Assembly (NCBI GenBank): GCA_023404955.1
Contig: JAEXZY010000110.1
Location: 1-36,249 of the forward strand
Origin: Actinomycetes bacterium
GTDB lineage: Bacteria > Actinomycetota > Actinomycetes > Mycobacteriales > Mycobacteriaceae
Direction: 5' to 3'
Length of the DNA stretch: 36,249 nt
Shown here piece by piece: positions 8,655 through 16,355 of the stretch. The first letter of the stretch is position 1. The number at the start of each line of letters is the position of its first letter. A program made the position numbers and the translations under genes. The notes under the pieces are model-generated. The model was not told the DNA's origin. It searched no databases and was given only the letters and a program-made list of their open reading frames with translations.

Positions 8655-9892
8655 CCTTGCGACGATCGGTCATTCGCCTCGCCGCGATCGGGAGCGCCGC
8701 GATGGTGACCCTGACGGGGTGCGCCTTCAACGGCCTCAATTCGCTGCCGCTGCCCGGCACCGTCGGAAGGGGAGCCGACGCAACGACCTATCGCCTCGAA
8801 CTGGCCAATGTGGGCACGTTGGAACCCAATTCGCCGGTGATGGTGAGCGATGTCATCGTCGGGAGCGTCTCCCAAATGACGGTCCGCAACTGGCACGCCG
8901 ACGTCGAGATCTCCGTGAAGCCCGACGTGGTGATCCCGGCGAACGCCGTTGCGACCGTCGGCCAGACGAGCCTCCTGGGTTCCATGCATGTCGCGCTGGA
9001 CCCGCCGCTCGGGCAATCGGCGGCCGGACGCCTGTCTCCCGGAGCCACGCTGCCGCTCAACCAGACCTCCACCTACCCTTCGACCGAACAGACCCTGTCG
9101 TCGCTGTCCGTGCTCGTCAACGGCGGCGGCTTGGGCAAGATCGGGGAGCTGGTCACCGAATTCAACGCCGCGCTCGACGGTCGCCAAGGCAAGATCCGCG
9201 ACCTGCTCACCCGCCTCGACAACATTGTCGGGATGTTCGCCGATCAACGCGACGACATCAACGCATCCATAGCCGCGCTCAACCGCCTCTCGGGCACGCT
9301 GTCCGGTCAACGCGACGTCGTCACCGAAGCGCTGCAGAGAATTCCGCCGGCGCTCGACGTACTGGTCAGGGAACGGCCTCGCATCACCACCGCGCTGGAC
9401 AAGCTCGGCCGCTTCAGCGACACCGCCACGACCGTGATCAAAGCCACCCGCGACGACCTGGTGACCAACCTGCGCAACCTCGAACCGACGGTGCGCGCGC
9501 TGGCCGATGTGGGACCCAACCTGGCCACGGACCTGGCGTTCGTCCCGACCTACCCGTATCCGCAGAACTTCATCGACCGCGCCATCCGCGGCGACTACAT
9601 GAACATCTTCATCACCTTCGACTTCACGATTCCGCGGCTGAAGCGGGGCCTGTTCCTGGGCACCAGGTGGGGTCAGGAAGGCGCGCCCCTGGTGCCCGCA
9701 CCCGGAGATCCCTGGTACGCCAACTACACCAAGGATCCGATCACCATGCCGATCACTCCCGCTCCGAAGAGCGTCTCCACCATGCCGCCGCTGATCGATC
9801 CGCCCGCAGAACCCGCTGACTCACCGGACGCTGCGCCTGCCGAGTCGCCCGCCGAGTCCGTGCCTGTCACTCCGACCGCAGGAGGCAGCTAG
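8651..9892 (+). CDS. mceE: MceE, Mce-family lipoprotein
   Basis: A 413-residue Mce subunit and the lipoprotein member of the set. The signal peptide ends in the lipobox LTGC (Cys24), directly followed by the family hallmark GLNSLPLPGT. The Mce domain follows, with LEPNSPVMVSDVIVGSV and ATVGQTSLLGSMHV, then YPSTEQTLSSLSVLVNGGGL at the start of the helical region. The C-terminus is Pro/Ala/Glu-rich. Lipidation would tether this subunit to a membrane, as described for LprK-type MceE proteins. The ATG at 8651 overlaps the mceD stop in ATGA. The stop shares a base with the GTG of mceF. Confidence 0.93.
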   Translation: MTLRRSVIRLAAIGSAAMVTLTGCAFNGLNSLPLPGTVGRGADATTYRLELANVGTLEPNSPVMVSDVIVGSVSQMTVRNWHADVEISVKPDVVIPANAVATVGQTSLLGSMHVALDPPLGQSAAGRLSPGATLPLNQTSTYPSTEQTLSSLSVLVNGGGLGKIGELVTEFNAALDGRQGKIRDLLTRLDNIVGMFADQRDDINASIAALNRLSGTLSGQRDVVTEALQRIPPALDVLVRERPRITTALDKLGRFSDTATTVIKATRDDLVTNLRNLEPTVRALADVGPNLATDLAFVPTYPYPQNFIDRAIRGDYMNIFITFDFTIPRLKRGLFLGTRWGQEGAPLVPAPGDPWYANYTKDPITMPITPAPKSVSTMPPLIDPPAEPADSPDAAPAESPAESVPVTPTAGGS

Positions 9893-11430
9893 TGCTCACC
9901 CGCCTGGTCCGCACGCAGCTCGTCCTGTTCGCGGTCGCCTCGGTCATCGGGATCACCGTGATGGCGGTGACGTACCTGCAGGCCCCGACCCTGCTCGGCA
10001 TCGGCCGCATGACCGTGACACTGCAACTGTCGGGAACCGGTGGCCTGTACCGGTTTTCGAATGTCACCTACCGCGGCGTCCAGGTCGGCAAGGTGACCGA
10101 CGTGCGACCCACCAGAGACGGCGCCGAGGCCACCTTGTCCTTGGACGCTGCGCCGAAGATCCCGGCCGATCTGCACGCCGCGGTCCTCAGCGTCTCGGCG
10201 GTGGGCGAGCAGTACGTCGACCTGCAGCCTCGCAACGACGCGGGACCGTATCTGCGCGACGGATCGGTGATCGCGAAGGCCGACACATCGATCCCGCAGG
10301 CGGTCGGGCCGATGCTCGATCAGGTCAGCGCTCTGATCGGCAGCGTTCCCAAAGACAAGATCAGTCCACTGTTGGACGAGACCTTCACGGCCTTCAACGG
10401 AACCGGGCCCGACGTCGGTTCTCTGCTGGACTCATCGTCGCGGTTGATCGGCGACGCCAATGCCCACGCCGATCAGACCAGAGCGCTGATCGACGACAGC
10501 GCACCGCTGCTCGACGGTCAGGCCGAGTCGGCCGACGCCATCCGCACGTGGGCTCGGAGTCTCGCGGGCATCACCGGACAGGTGGCCGCCGACGACCCCC
10601 AGGTCCGGACCCTGCTGTCCACCGGACCCGGCGCCGCCGACGAGGCATCACGGCTGTTCAACGAGGTCAAGCCCACGCTGCCGATACTGTTGGCGAACCT
10701 GACCACCCTCGGCCAGGTCGGCGTCACCTACCAGCCCGGCCTGGAACAGCTCCTGGTGTTGCTGCCACCCGTGGTCGCCTCCACCCAGGCCTACGGCGCA
10801 CCGAAGAACAATCCGACCGGCATGTCGCTGGGTGACTTCAGCCTGACCGTCGGGGACCCACCGGCATGCACGGTGGGATTCCTCCCGCCCTCTGCCTGGC
10901 GGTCCCCGGAAGACACCAGCGACATCGACACCCCCGACGGTCTGTACTGCAAGCTCCCTCAGGACTCGCCCATCGGAGTGCGCGGCGCGCGCAACTACCC
11001 CTGCATGGGAAACCCGGGCAAACGTGCGCCCACCGCCGAGATCTGCGACAGCGACAAGCCGTTCGAGCCTCTCGCCATGCGTCAGCATGTGCTCGGTCCG
11101 TATCCCATCGATCCGAATCTGCTGGCCCAGGGCGTCCCACCAGACTCTCGCGTCGACCGTGACGGCGCCATCTACGGGCCGTTGGAAGGCACCCCGCCCG
11201 CACCCGCCGCCCCACCGCAGGAGATCCCGGCGCCGGGACCGGCCCCGACCCCTGCGCAGGTCGCGCCGAGCGCGTACCGCCCCGACGACGCGGGCGGCCC
11301 GTCCGTGGCGATCGCCACCTACGATCCGCAGACCGGCCAGTACGCCACCCCCACCGGTGAGGTGTTCCGGCAGGCCGATCTGGTTCCGCACACCGGAGAA
11401 CGCAGCTGGAAGGACATGTTCCCGAGCTGA
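9892..11430 (+). CDS. mceF: MceF, Mce-family protein
   Basis: The 512-residue last subunit of the Mce hexamer. Translation starts at GTG 9892 within TAGTG, sharing one base with the mceE stop. There is an N-terminal anchor (LVLFAVASVIGITVMAV), the Mce domain with SGTGGLYRFSNVTYRGVQVG and VSAVGEQYVDLQP, and a long helical region. The C-terminal third contains several Cys residues (PPACTVGF, LYCKLPQD, NYPCMGNPG) and a Pro/Ala-rich stretch before the end. It closes the core mce operon. A GAAA-loop hairpin overlaps its stop codon, and a convergent gene begins 13 bases beyond. Confidence 0.92.
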   Translation: MLTRLVRTQLVLFAVASVIGITVMAVTYLQAPTLLGIGRMTVTLQLSGTGGLYRFSNVTYRGVQVGKVTDVRPTRDGAEATLSLDAAPKIPADLHAAVLSVSAVGEQYVDLQPRNDAGPYLRDGSVIAKADTSIPQAVGPMLDQVSALIGSVPKDKISPLLDETFTAFNGTGPDVGSLLDSSSRLIGDANAHADQTRALIDDSAPLLDGQAESADAIRTWARSLAGITGQVAADDPQVRTLLSTGPGAADEASRLFNEVKPTLPILLANLTTLGQVGVTYQPGLEQLLVLLPPVVASTQAYGAPKNNPTGMSLGDFSLTVGDPPACTVGFLPPSAWRSPEDTSDIDTPDGLYCKLPQDSPIGVRGARNYPCMGNPGKRAPTAEICDSDKPFEPLAMRQHVLGPYPIDPNLLAQGVPPDSRVDRDGAIYGPLEGTPPAPAAPPQEIPAPGPAPTPAQVAPSAYRPDDAGGPSVAIATYDPQTGQYATPTGEVFRQADLVPHTGERSWKDMFPS

Positions 11431-11437
11431 AAAGCTC
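11424..11437. terminator. Small GAAA-tetraloop hairpin overlapping the mceF stop, candidate terminator
   Basis: GAGCT-GAAA-AGCTC is a perfect 5-base stem closed by a GNRA tetraloop. It spans the mceF stop codon (11428-11430) and lies between two convergent genes. There is no T-run, as is usual in mycobacteria. It could end the mce transcript, or shield its 3' end, and serve as a bidirectional element. Confidence 0.4.
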
Positions 11438-11443
11438 TGCGGC

Positions 11444-11959
11444 TCAGCCGGTCTTGACGAGCTTGAAGGGCATCGTCGTGAACAGCACCTCGCTGCTCCC
11501 GCACGATCCGCTCGTCCCGGTCGTCGAATCCTCACCCATCAGGGTGGTCGAGGTCGGGTCGGTGCCGCTGCCGTCGGCGGTCGCGGGGTAGAAGCGGAAC
11601 ACCTGGAGCCCGGGTGCGGCGCTGCCGTCGGGGCACTGTTGCCACCGATCGACGATCCTCTTCACGTACCAGACCCCGCTCTTCTGGTAGATCGTTGCGT
11701 CCCAACCGAAATCGCTGTGCACGGTGCCGGTGCACTCGCCGGGGTAGCTGCACGACGTGCTGATCGACCAGGTGCTGCGGGTGCTGGCCGCGTCTTCGAA
11801 CACATCGTAGGTCTTCGCCCACTCGCCGTTGGACGTGGCGATGTAGGTGCCGTTGAGGCCCCACTGCGGGGTTGCCCCGGCGACCGGGCCGGGTTGACCG
11901 GCCACTGCCGCCGCGGCGGTCAACACCCCGAAGGCAACCGATGTCTTCGACAACCACAT
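11444..11959 (-). CDS. Small secreted four-cysteine protein of unknown function
   Basis: A 171-residue exported protein. The ATG at 11959 is preceded by GAGGAG. A signal peptide (about 28 residues, ending in PVAGA) leaves a mature domain beginning TPQWGLNGTYIATSNGEWAK. The mature part has four Cys residues: CSYPGEC, QQCPDG and SGSCGSS, presumably two disulfides. It is rich in Tyr, Trp, Ser and Thr and ends in a MPFKLVKTG strand. I recognise it as a mycobacterial secreted hypothetical family, not an enzyme of known function. It is convergent with mceF. A distant relative lies at 15265-15696 on the same strand, with the same Cys order and PF-x-LV ending. Confidence 0.75.
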   Translation of the reverse strand: MWLSKTSVAFGVLTAAAAVAGQPGPVAGATPQWGLNGTYIATSNGEWAKTYDVFEDAASTRSTWSISTSCSYPGECTGTVHSDFGWDATIYQKSGVWYVKRIVDRWQQCPDGSAAPGLQVFRFYPATADGSGTDPTSTTLMGEDSTTGTSGSCGSSEVLFTTMPFKLVKTG

Positions 11960-12067
11960 GGGCTCACTCCTCACGTCGCCGCACACTTTCCCTGTTCCGG
12001 CGCTCTGTGGCCGCAAACCTCCCACCCAGTGGGCGATGCGACGGCGCCCCGCGCCTGCGGTGGCACA

Positions 12068-12454
12068 GTGTCGGGCGTGCAGGCACGGGTGATCGCGACC
12101 ACGGCGCTCCTCATCGCGGGCCTCAGCCTTCCGGCGAGGGCCTACGCCGCACCTCAGGAGTGCAACGATCCGTCCTGCGTCCCCGGCATCACCGGCGGCG
12201 TCGTTCTCGGTGCGCCGTGCGCCGACACCGCTCACTACGTTTTCGGCACGACCTCGTGGGGGAGGCTGGTGTTCTGCGGATCGCCGCGACGCTACGCCCC
12301 GCGATACTTCAGATCTCCTCCGCTGCAGGGCGTCCGAGAGGAGAACTCCTCGTGCGAGGGTGCGATGAACACGGTCGCCCAGGCGCCCGACGGGCTCTTC
12401 CTGTCCTGCATCGCCGTCGACGGGGCCGCCCGCTGGGTTCGCGGAGACGCCTGA
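12068..12454 (+). CDS. Small secreted Cys-rich hypothetical protein
   Basis: A 128-residue exported protein beginning at GTG 12068 (VSGVQARV); a GTG at 12077 is an alternative start. The signal peptide VIATTALLIAGLSLPARAYA precedes a mature domain starting APQECNDPSC. Further Cys residues occur in GAPCADT, VFCGSP, SSCEGAM and LSCIAV, giving six in all and suggesting three disulfides. No enzyme motif is seen. The family is unknown to me. It is followed after one base by another small secreted protein gene, so the two are almost certainly cotranscribed. The long open frame upstream of 12068 overlaps mceF antiparallel coding and is rejected. Confidence 0.65.
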   Translation: MSGVQARVIATTALLIAGLSLPARAYAAPQECNDPSCVPGITGGVVLGAPCADTAHYVFGTTSWGRLVFCGSPRRYAPRYFRSPPLQGVREENSSCEGAMNTVAQAPDGLFLSCIAVDGAARWVRGDA

Positions 12455-12455
12455 G

Positions 12456-12887
12456 ATGACAACCGTTCCGCGGCTCCGCCTGGCCGGGTGTGCGCTCGCC
12501 GTCGGCGCGCTGTCCACCAGCGTGACACCGACGGCGCAGGCCGATGACGGCGCGCGGCTGCATCGCGTGACCTACATCGTGACCACTGACCGGTCCATCG
12601 ACGTCGACATCTACTACCGCGACGTGGACCCCCCGTCATGGGCCGATTACAGCCACGACCCCTACCGGTTCAGCCCGCGCGACGACGTCGTGCTCGAGCC
12701 GGGGGCCCCGTGGATCCACGAGGCCACGTTGGCCGCACCCGATCAGTGGGCCATGGTCACGGTGACCGCGGCAGGGCCGCCGTCGACCGCTCCTGTCACC
12801 GTGCGCTGTCAGTTGGCCATCGACGGTGTCGAGGTCGATCACGGCGAGGGGCCGCGCGGAGCGTTGTGCTCGATGCGGCACTGGTAG
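12456..12887 (+). CDS. Small secreted hypothetical protein, beta-rich
   Basis: A 143-residue protein with a signal peptide (LAGCALAVGALSTSVTPTAQA, cleaving before DDGARL). The mature domain is of predicted beta character, with alternating hydrophobic strands such as HRVTYIVTTDRSIDVDIYYR and WAMVTVTAAGP. Two late Cys residues (VRCQLAI, ALCSMRHW) could form one disulfide. Strand order and the CQLAIDG segment are loosely reminiscent of MmpS-type accessory domains, but I do not claim membership. The ATG lies one base after the previous stop, so it is in a two-gene unit. It sits between mceF and the Mce-associated genes, but involvement in transport is only inferred from position. Confidence 0.65.
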   Translation: MTTVPRLRLAGCALAVGALSTSVTPTAQADDGARLHRVTYIVTTDRSIDVDIYYRDVDPPSWADYSHDPYRFSPRDDVVLEPGAPWIHEATLAAPDQWAMVTVTAAGPPSTAPVTVRCQLAIDGVEVDHGEGPRGALCSMRHW

Positions 12888-12899
12888 TCGGCGCGGTAG

Positions 12900-12945
12900 C
12901 GAAAGTGACCGCTGGGTGGGAGCTTTCGGTTCCTCTCGGCAACCG
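12900..12945. promoter_or_regulatory. Inverted repeats upstream of the Mce-associated gene pair
   Basis: The 104-base gap before the Mce-associated genes contains CGAAAG (12900-12905) mirrored by CTTTCG (12923-12928), and CGGTT (12927-12931) mirrored by AACCG (12941-12945). The second could form a 5-base stem with a 9-base loop. They may be an operator, or a terminator for the preceding small genes. The pair at 12992 has its own strong GGAGG ribosome site, consistent with a promoter in this gap. Confidence 0.25.
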
Positions 12946-12991
12946 GGCCGCTTACGGTGTGGCAGCAGTCACAGGCAGTTGGAGGTAGGCC

Positions 12992-13705
12992 ATGCGGCTA
13001 ATGAGCCGCGTCGACAAGACGAGCGCGACGACGGATGAGGCGACCGACGAACAGTCGCTGGTGGGGGAGGCCGAGGCCGAGGCCGTCGAGGCCGAAGCTC
13101 GGGCCGCGAAGGCCCGGGCCCGCGCTGACGAACTGCGACGGAAGGCGGGCCTGCAACCCGATGACGACCCCAGCACGTCGGAGCCCACCGAATTTGGTGT
13201 CGACCGGAGACGACGGTGGCGGCCCACTGGGGCAGGGTTGGTTTCCGTCGCCGCCGTTGTTGCCGGCGCAGCGCTCCTGGCAGCGAGTGGGTATCTGCTG
13301 TGGGGTCACCACCTCGAACAGCAGGAGCAGCAGCGTCGCGCCGCTTTCGCGGCCGCGGCATCGCAGGCGGTCGTCACCTTGATGTCGATCGACAGCGCCA
13401 AAGCCCAAGACAACGTGCGCCAGATTCTCGACAACTCCGCGGGACAGTTCCACGACGACTTCCAGGCTGAGGCAGAAGATTTCGTCAAGACCGCGCAGCA
13501 GTCCAAGTCGGTGACCAAGGCCGACGCGCAAGCGGTCGCCGTGGAATCCATGACTCCGACCACGGCGACTGTGCTCGTCACCGCTGCGACGACCGTCAGT
13601 AATTCGGCCGGCGCCGACCAGCAGCCGCGCAACTGGCGGCTCAGCGTGGACATGGTCGACGACGGCCAGCAGATGAAACTGACGAAAGTGGAGTTCGTGC
13701 CGTGA
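12992..13705 (+). CDS. Mce-associated membrane protein (Mas), first of pair
   Basis: A 237-residue protein of the Mce-associated type that follows many mce operons. It has a charged, alanine/glutamate-rich N-terminal coiled-coil (about residues 24-55), one membrane segment (SVAAVVAGAALLAASGYLLW, about 85-105) and an extracytoplasmic domain. That domain begins QQEQQRRAAFAAAASQAV and ends in the WRLSVDMVDDGQQMKLTKVE strand typical of the family, which has a VirB8/NTF2-like fold. Such proteins are proposed to stabilise Mce complexes. GGAGG six bases before the ATG fixes the start. The last codons overlap the next gene as GTGA. Cytoplasmic coiled-coil, single span and outer domain are all visible, so the assignment is good despite the 1.5 kb separating it from mceF. 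Confidence 0.85.
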   Translation: MRLMSRVDKTSATTDEATDEQSLVGEAEAEAVEAEARAAKARARADELRRKAGLQPDDDPSTSEPTEFGVDRRRRWRPTGAGLVSVAAVVAGAALLAASGYLLWGHHLEQQEQQRRAAFAAAASQAVVTLMSIDSAKAQDNVRQILDNSAGQFHDDFQAEAEDFVKTAQQSKSVTKADAQAVAVESMTPTTATVLVTAATTVSNSAGADQQPRNWRLSVDMVDDGQQMKLTKVEFVP

Positions 13706-14286
13706 CCGCGAGCATCGATGACGACACCTCCACCGCGACCGAGGAGGCGGCCGAGGAGCACCCCGCAGAAGCGGACGTCGCGACCAGAACGTGGAAGCGG
13801 TGGTTGGCGGCACGCTGGAGGCTGCTCGCCGCCGTCGGCTTCCTCGTGATCTCTCTCGCGATCGCCGCCGTGGTCTACCTGGGACCCCACCGTGAGGACC
13901 GCGAAACGACCGCTGCCACCGACGAGGCGCTGGCCGCCGCGCAGCAGGGGGCAGTGGCGCTGCTGTCCTACGCGCCGGCCACCCTGAACGAAGACCTGGC
14001 AACCGCGCGGTCTCACCTCACCGGCGAATTCCTGGCCTACTACAGCCAGTTCGCCGGTCAGATCCTCGTCCCTGCGGCCAAGCAGAAGGATGTCCACGCC
14101 AGCGCTGCAGTGGTGCGCTCGGCCGTGATGGATACTCGTCCGGACAGCGCGCACGTGTTGCTGTTCATCAACCAGTCGACGATCAGCCGCGACAATCCGA
14201 CTTCCGTCCAGGCGGCGAGCAGCGTGAAGGTCGGCCTCGTCAAAGTCGATGGCACCTGGCGCATCTCGTCGTTCGACCCGGCCTGA
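13702..14286 (+). CDS. Mce-associated membrane protein (Mas), second of pair
   Basis: A 194-residue companion of the preceding gene. The GTG at 13702 overlaps that gene's stop. An acidic cytoplasmic tail of about 35 residues is followed by one membrane span (LLAAVGFLVISLAIAAVVYL) and an outer domain with the family pattern: ATDEALAAAQQGAVALLSYA, LTGEFLAYYSQFAGQI and the closing VKVDGTWRISSFDPA. Pairs of such genes (mas4A/mas4B-like) occur at the 3' end of mce operons. A scaffold or assembly role in Mce transport is known only in outline for the family. Translational coupling suggests the two act as a heteromeric unit. Confidence 0.85.
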   Translation: MTASIDDDTSTATEEAAEEHPAEADVATRTWKRWLAARWRLLAAVGFLVISLAIAAVVYLGPHREDRETTAATDEALAAAQQGAVALLSYAPATLNEDLATARSHLTGEFLAYYSQFAGQILVPAAKQKDVHASAAVVRSAVMDTRPDSAHVLLFINQSTISRDNPTSVQAASSVKVGLVKVDGTWRISSFDPA

Positions 14287-14399
14287 GGTCGATCGCCTGC
14301 ATGTGATCCGCGCGACTCCCGGTGTGTGGAAGTCGTTTCACCGCAACGCCTTCACGCCACGCACCCTTGGCTCGACGACAACGAGGCGGAAGGGTCACC

Positions 14400-15284
14400 G
14401 TGGCGACATCTGAAGGCGATTCTGCGAATCACGTCGACGACGAGGTGGTGACGTACCGGGCCATCGGTCGGGTCGCGGTGGTGACGATGAACCGTCCACG
14501 GTACCGCAACGCGCAGAACTCGGTCATGACCTACGCGTTGGACGCGGCGTTCCGACGGGCGGTCGACGACGACGACATCGGTGTGATCGTCCTGGCCGGC
14601 AACGGCGACCACTTCAGTGCCGGCCACGACATCGGGACCCCGGGCCGTGATCACCACGTGTCCTACGACAATCAGGCCGTGCTGTGGTGGGACCACGTCG
14701 ACAAGGACGGCGGCGATCAGCGCTATGCCCGCGAGATGGAGGTCTATCTCGGGATGTGCCGCCGCTGGCGCGACATCCCCAAGCCCATGATCGCGATGGT
14801 GCACGGTGCGTGTATCGCCGGTGGCCTCATGCTGGCCTGGGTGTGCGATGTCATTATCGCCGCAGACGATGCCTTCTTCGCCGATCCCGTTGTGCGCATG
14901 GGGATTCCCGGCGTCGAGTACTTCGCCCACCCCTGGGTCCTCGGCCCGCGATTCGCCAAGGAGATCCTGTTCACCGCCGATCGGTTCACCGCCGAGCGGG
15001 CCCGCGAGGTGGGGATGGTCAACCGCGTCGTACCGCGGGATGCACTCGAGGCGACGACGCTCGACCTCGCGGCCCGTATCGCATCGATGCCCGCCTTCGG
15101 TCTGGCGCTAGCCAAACGGGCCGTCAACCAGTGTGAAGACCAGATGGGTCTGCGCAACGGGATGGATTCGGTGTTCGGACTGCACCACTTCGCCCACGCG
15201 CACAATGCAGAGATCGGCGCGGGATCCCTCGGCGGAATGGACGCCAAGGCCATGGCCGCCGGCCCTACATCAGCACAAGACTGA
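14400..15284 (+). CDS. Enoyl-CoA hydratase/isomerase (crotonase) family protein
   Basis: A 294-residue crotonase-fold enzyme, slightly longer than the usual 260. Oxyanion-hole segments are visible at SAGHD (residues 73-77) and HGACIAGG (135-142). They are followed by MGIPGVEYFAHPW, where Glu173 sits near a usual catalytic position. An insertion around residues 83-112, rich in Asp, His and Trp, separates the two halves of the active site and is not typical of classical hydratases. The GTG at 14400 is chosen because GGAAGGG precedes it. A role in beta-oxidation of a side chain or ring-derived CoA ester taken up by the adjacent Mce system is plausible but inferred from position. The last 20 bases overlap the convergent secreted-protein gene. 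Confidence 0.82.
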   Translation: MATSEGDSANHVDDEVVTYRAIGRVAVVTMNRPRYRNAQNSVMTYALDAAFRRAVDDDDIGVIVLAGNGDHFSAGHDIGTPGRDHHVSYDNQAVLWWDHVDKDGGDQRYAREMEVYLGMCRRWRDIPKPMIAMVHGACIAGGLMLAWVCDVIIAADDAFFADPVVRMGIPGVEYFAHPWVLGPRFAKEILFTADRFTAERAREVGMVNRVVPRDALEATTLDLAARIASMPAFGLALAKRAVNQCEDQMGLRNGMDSVFGLHHFAHAHNAEIGAGSLGGMDAKAMAAGPTSAQD

Positions 15285-15696
15285 ACGGATACGTCAGCAC
15301 GCCCGGTCTGCCGTCGCACCCGGCATCGAAGGACGAGGTCAACGTACCCACACGGGTGACGGCGTCCCAAGTGTAGACGTCGCGGGTGGGTATCGTCGTT
15401 CCGTAATAGATGTTGCCGCAACGCAATCCGTCAGGAACGTACACGGCCAGCGTGTAGCGGCCATCGGCCAGTTGCGCGTCACCCGAATACGGGAACGCCC
15501 TGGCGACAGGTTGGGGGATGGCCTGGACGAAGACGCAGTCGCCGTCGCAGTGCGCCAGCGCCCAGATCCACGTGTGGAAGTCGTATCGACCCTCGATGCG
15601 CAGCTCGAAGTTGCCGTGAGGCGTGTCGGCATGTGCGGCGGGCGCGGCGAGCACCACTGCGGACATCGCGAGCAGGATCGCCGACGGCGACTTCAT
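15265..15696 (-). CDS. Small secreted four-cysteine protein, distant relative of the one at 11444-11959
   Basis: A 143-residue exported protein. GAGGAGG precedes the ATG at 15696. The signal peptide (AILLAMSAVVLAAPAAHA) cleaves before DTPHGNFELR. The mature domain has four Cys residues, in HCDGDC, LRCGN and AGCDGRPG, and ends LTYPFSLVLM. Cys order, the aromatic strands between them and the PF-x-LV ending resemble the protein at 11444-11959, although overall identity is low. Function is unknown. The 3' end overlaps the enoyl-CoA hydratase-like gene by 20 bases tail to tail. Confidence 0.72.
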   Translation of the reverse strand: MKSPSAILLAMSAVVLAAPAAHADTPHGNFELRIEGRYDFHTWIWALAHCDGDCVFVQAIPQPVARAFPYSGDAQLADGRYTLAVYVPDGLRCGNIYYGTTIPTRDVYTWDAVTRVGTLTSSFDAGCDGRPGVLTYPFSLVLM

Positions 15697-15793
15697 GTGG
15701 TCCTCCTCGATGCCTCCGCATGCGATCCGGTGGCGTTCTCTGCCATCTGCACAGGCACGGTGACAGATGACGATGGCGTTCACGCAACCGGCG

Positions 15794-15806
15794 CCCGCTG
15801 AGCGGG
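15794..15806. repeat. Short perfect inverted repeat in a divergent promoter region
   Basis: CCCGC-TGA-GCGGG lies between the divergent secreted-protein gene (start 15696) and the acetyltransferase (start about 15879). It could be an operator or an mRNA hairpin in the acetyltransferase leader. No other clear signal was seen in this 182-base gap. Confidence 0.22.
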
Positions 15807-15878
15807 AGGCTTCGATGCGGGCGTCCGCCGGGCTAATGTCCACATGCCGGAGTCGGCCGGATGGGAGATCTACCTGCG

Positions 15879-16355
15879 ATGAGCACTGTCATCAGGGCGG
15901 CACAGCCGGCGGACGTGCCTGCCATCGAGGGCATCGTCGCCGCGGCGTACGGCTCCTACGTTGGCCGAATGGGTCGGGCACCGGCGCCGATGACGGTCGA
16001 CTACGCCACCCTAGTCGCCACGACCGATGACGTGTACGTCGCAACGGATGACGGTGTCGCCTCGGATGACCCGATCGGTGTGCTGGTCCTCGTCGACGAG
16101 CCGGACCACGTCTTCGTCGACTCCGTCGCGGTCTCCCCGCACCACCATGGTCGCGGTCTGGGACGCGCGCTGCTCGACTTCGCCGAGAAGCGCGCCCGTG
16201 GTCGCGGGCTCGCCGAGGTTCGGCTCTACACCAACGCCGCGATGACGGAGAACCTGTCCCTCTACCCACACCTCGGCTACACCGCGGTCGACCGCCGCGT
16301 CGACGACGGCTTCGACAGGGTCTACTTCGTCAAGACGCTGCCGCTTGCACCGTGA
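15879..16355 (+). CDS. GNAT-family N-acetyltransferase
   Basis: A 158-residue single-domain GNAT protein. It begins MSTVIRAAQPADVPAIEGIV, the typical first strand-helix of the fold. The acetyl-CoA-binding motif A is visible as VDSVAVSPHHHGRGLGRALL, containing the R/Q-x-x-G-x-G/A signature as HGRGLG. Motif B follows (VRLYTNAAMTENLSLYPHLG), with the Tyr that often acts as general acid. The substrate cannot be deduced. Start is uncertain between ATG 15879 and ATG 15861, which adds six residues; neither has a textbook ribosome site. The 3' end overlaps the convergent kinase gene by 26 bases. Confidence 0.85.
   Translation: MSTVIRAAQPADVPAIEGIVAAAYGSYVGRMGRAPAPMTVDYATLVATTDDVYVATDDGVASDDPIGVLVLVDEPDHVFVDSVAVSPHHHGRGLGRALLDFAEKRARGRGLAEVRLYTNAAMTENLSLYPHLGYTAVDRRVDDGFDRVYFVKTLPLAP

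Noticed and set aside
2248..11430. Assignment of the operon as mce4 (cholesterol importer)
   Set aside because: MceA is shorter and differs from Mce4A as I recall it, and MceE has mixed features of several groups. Neighbouring ring-cleavage genes are suggestive but not enough.
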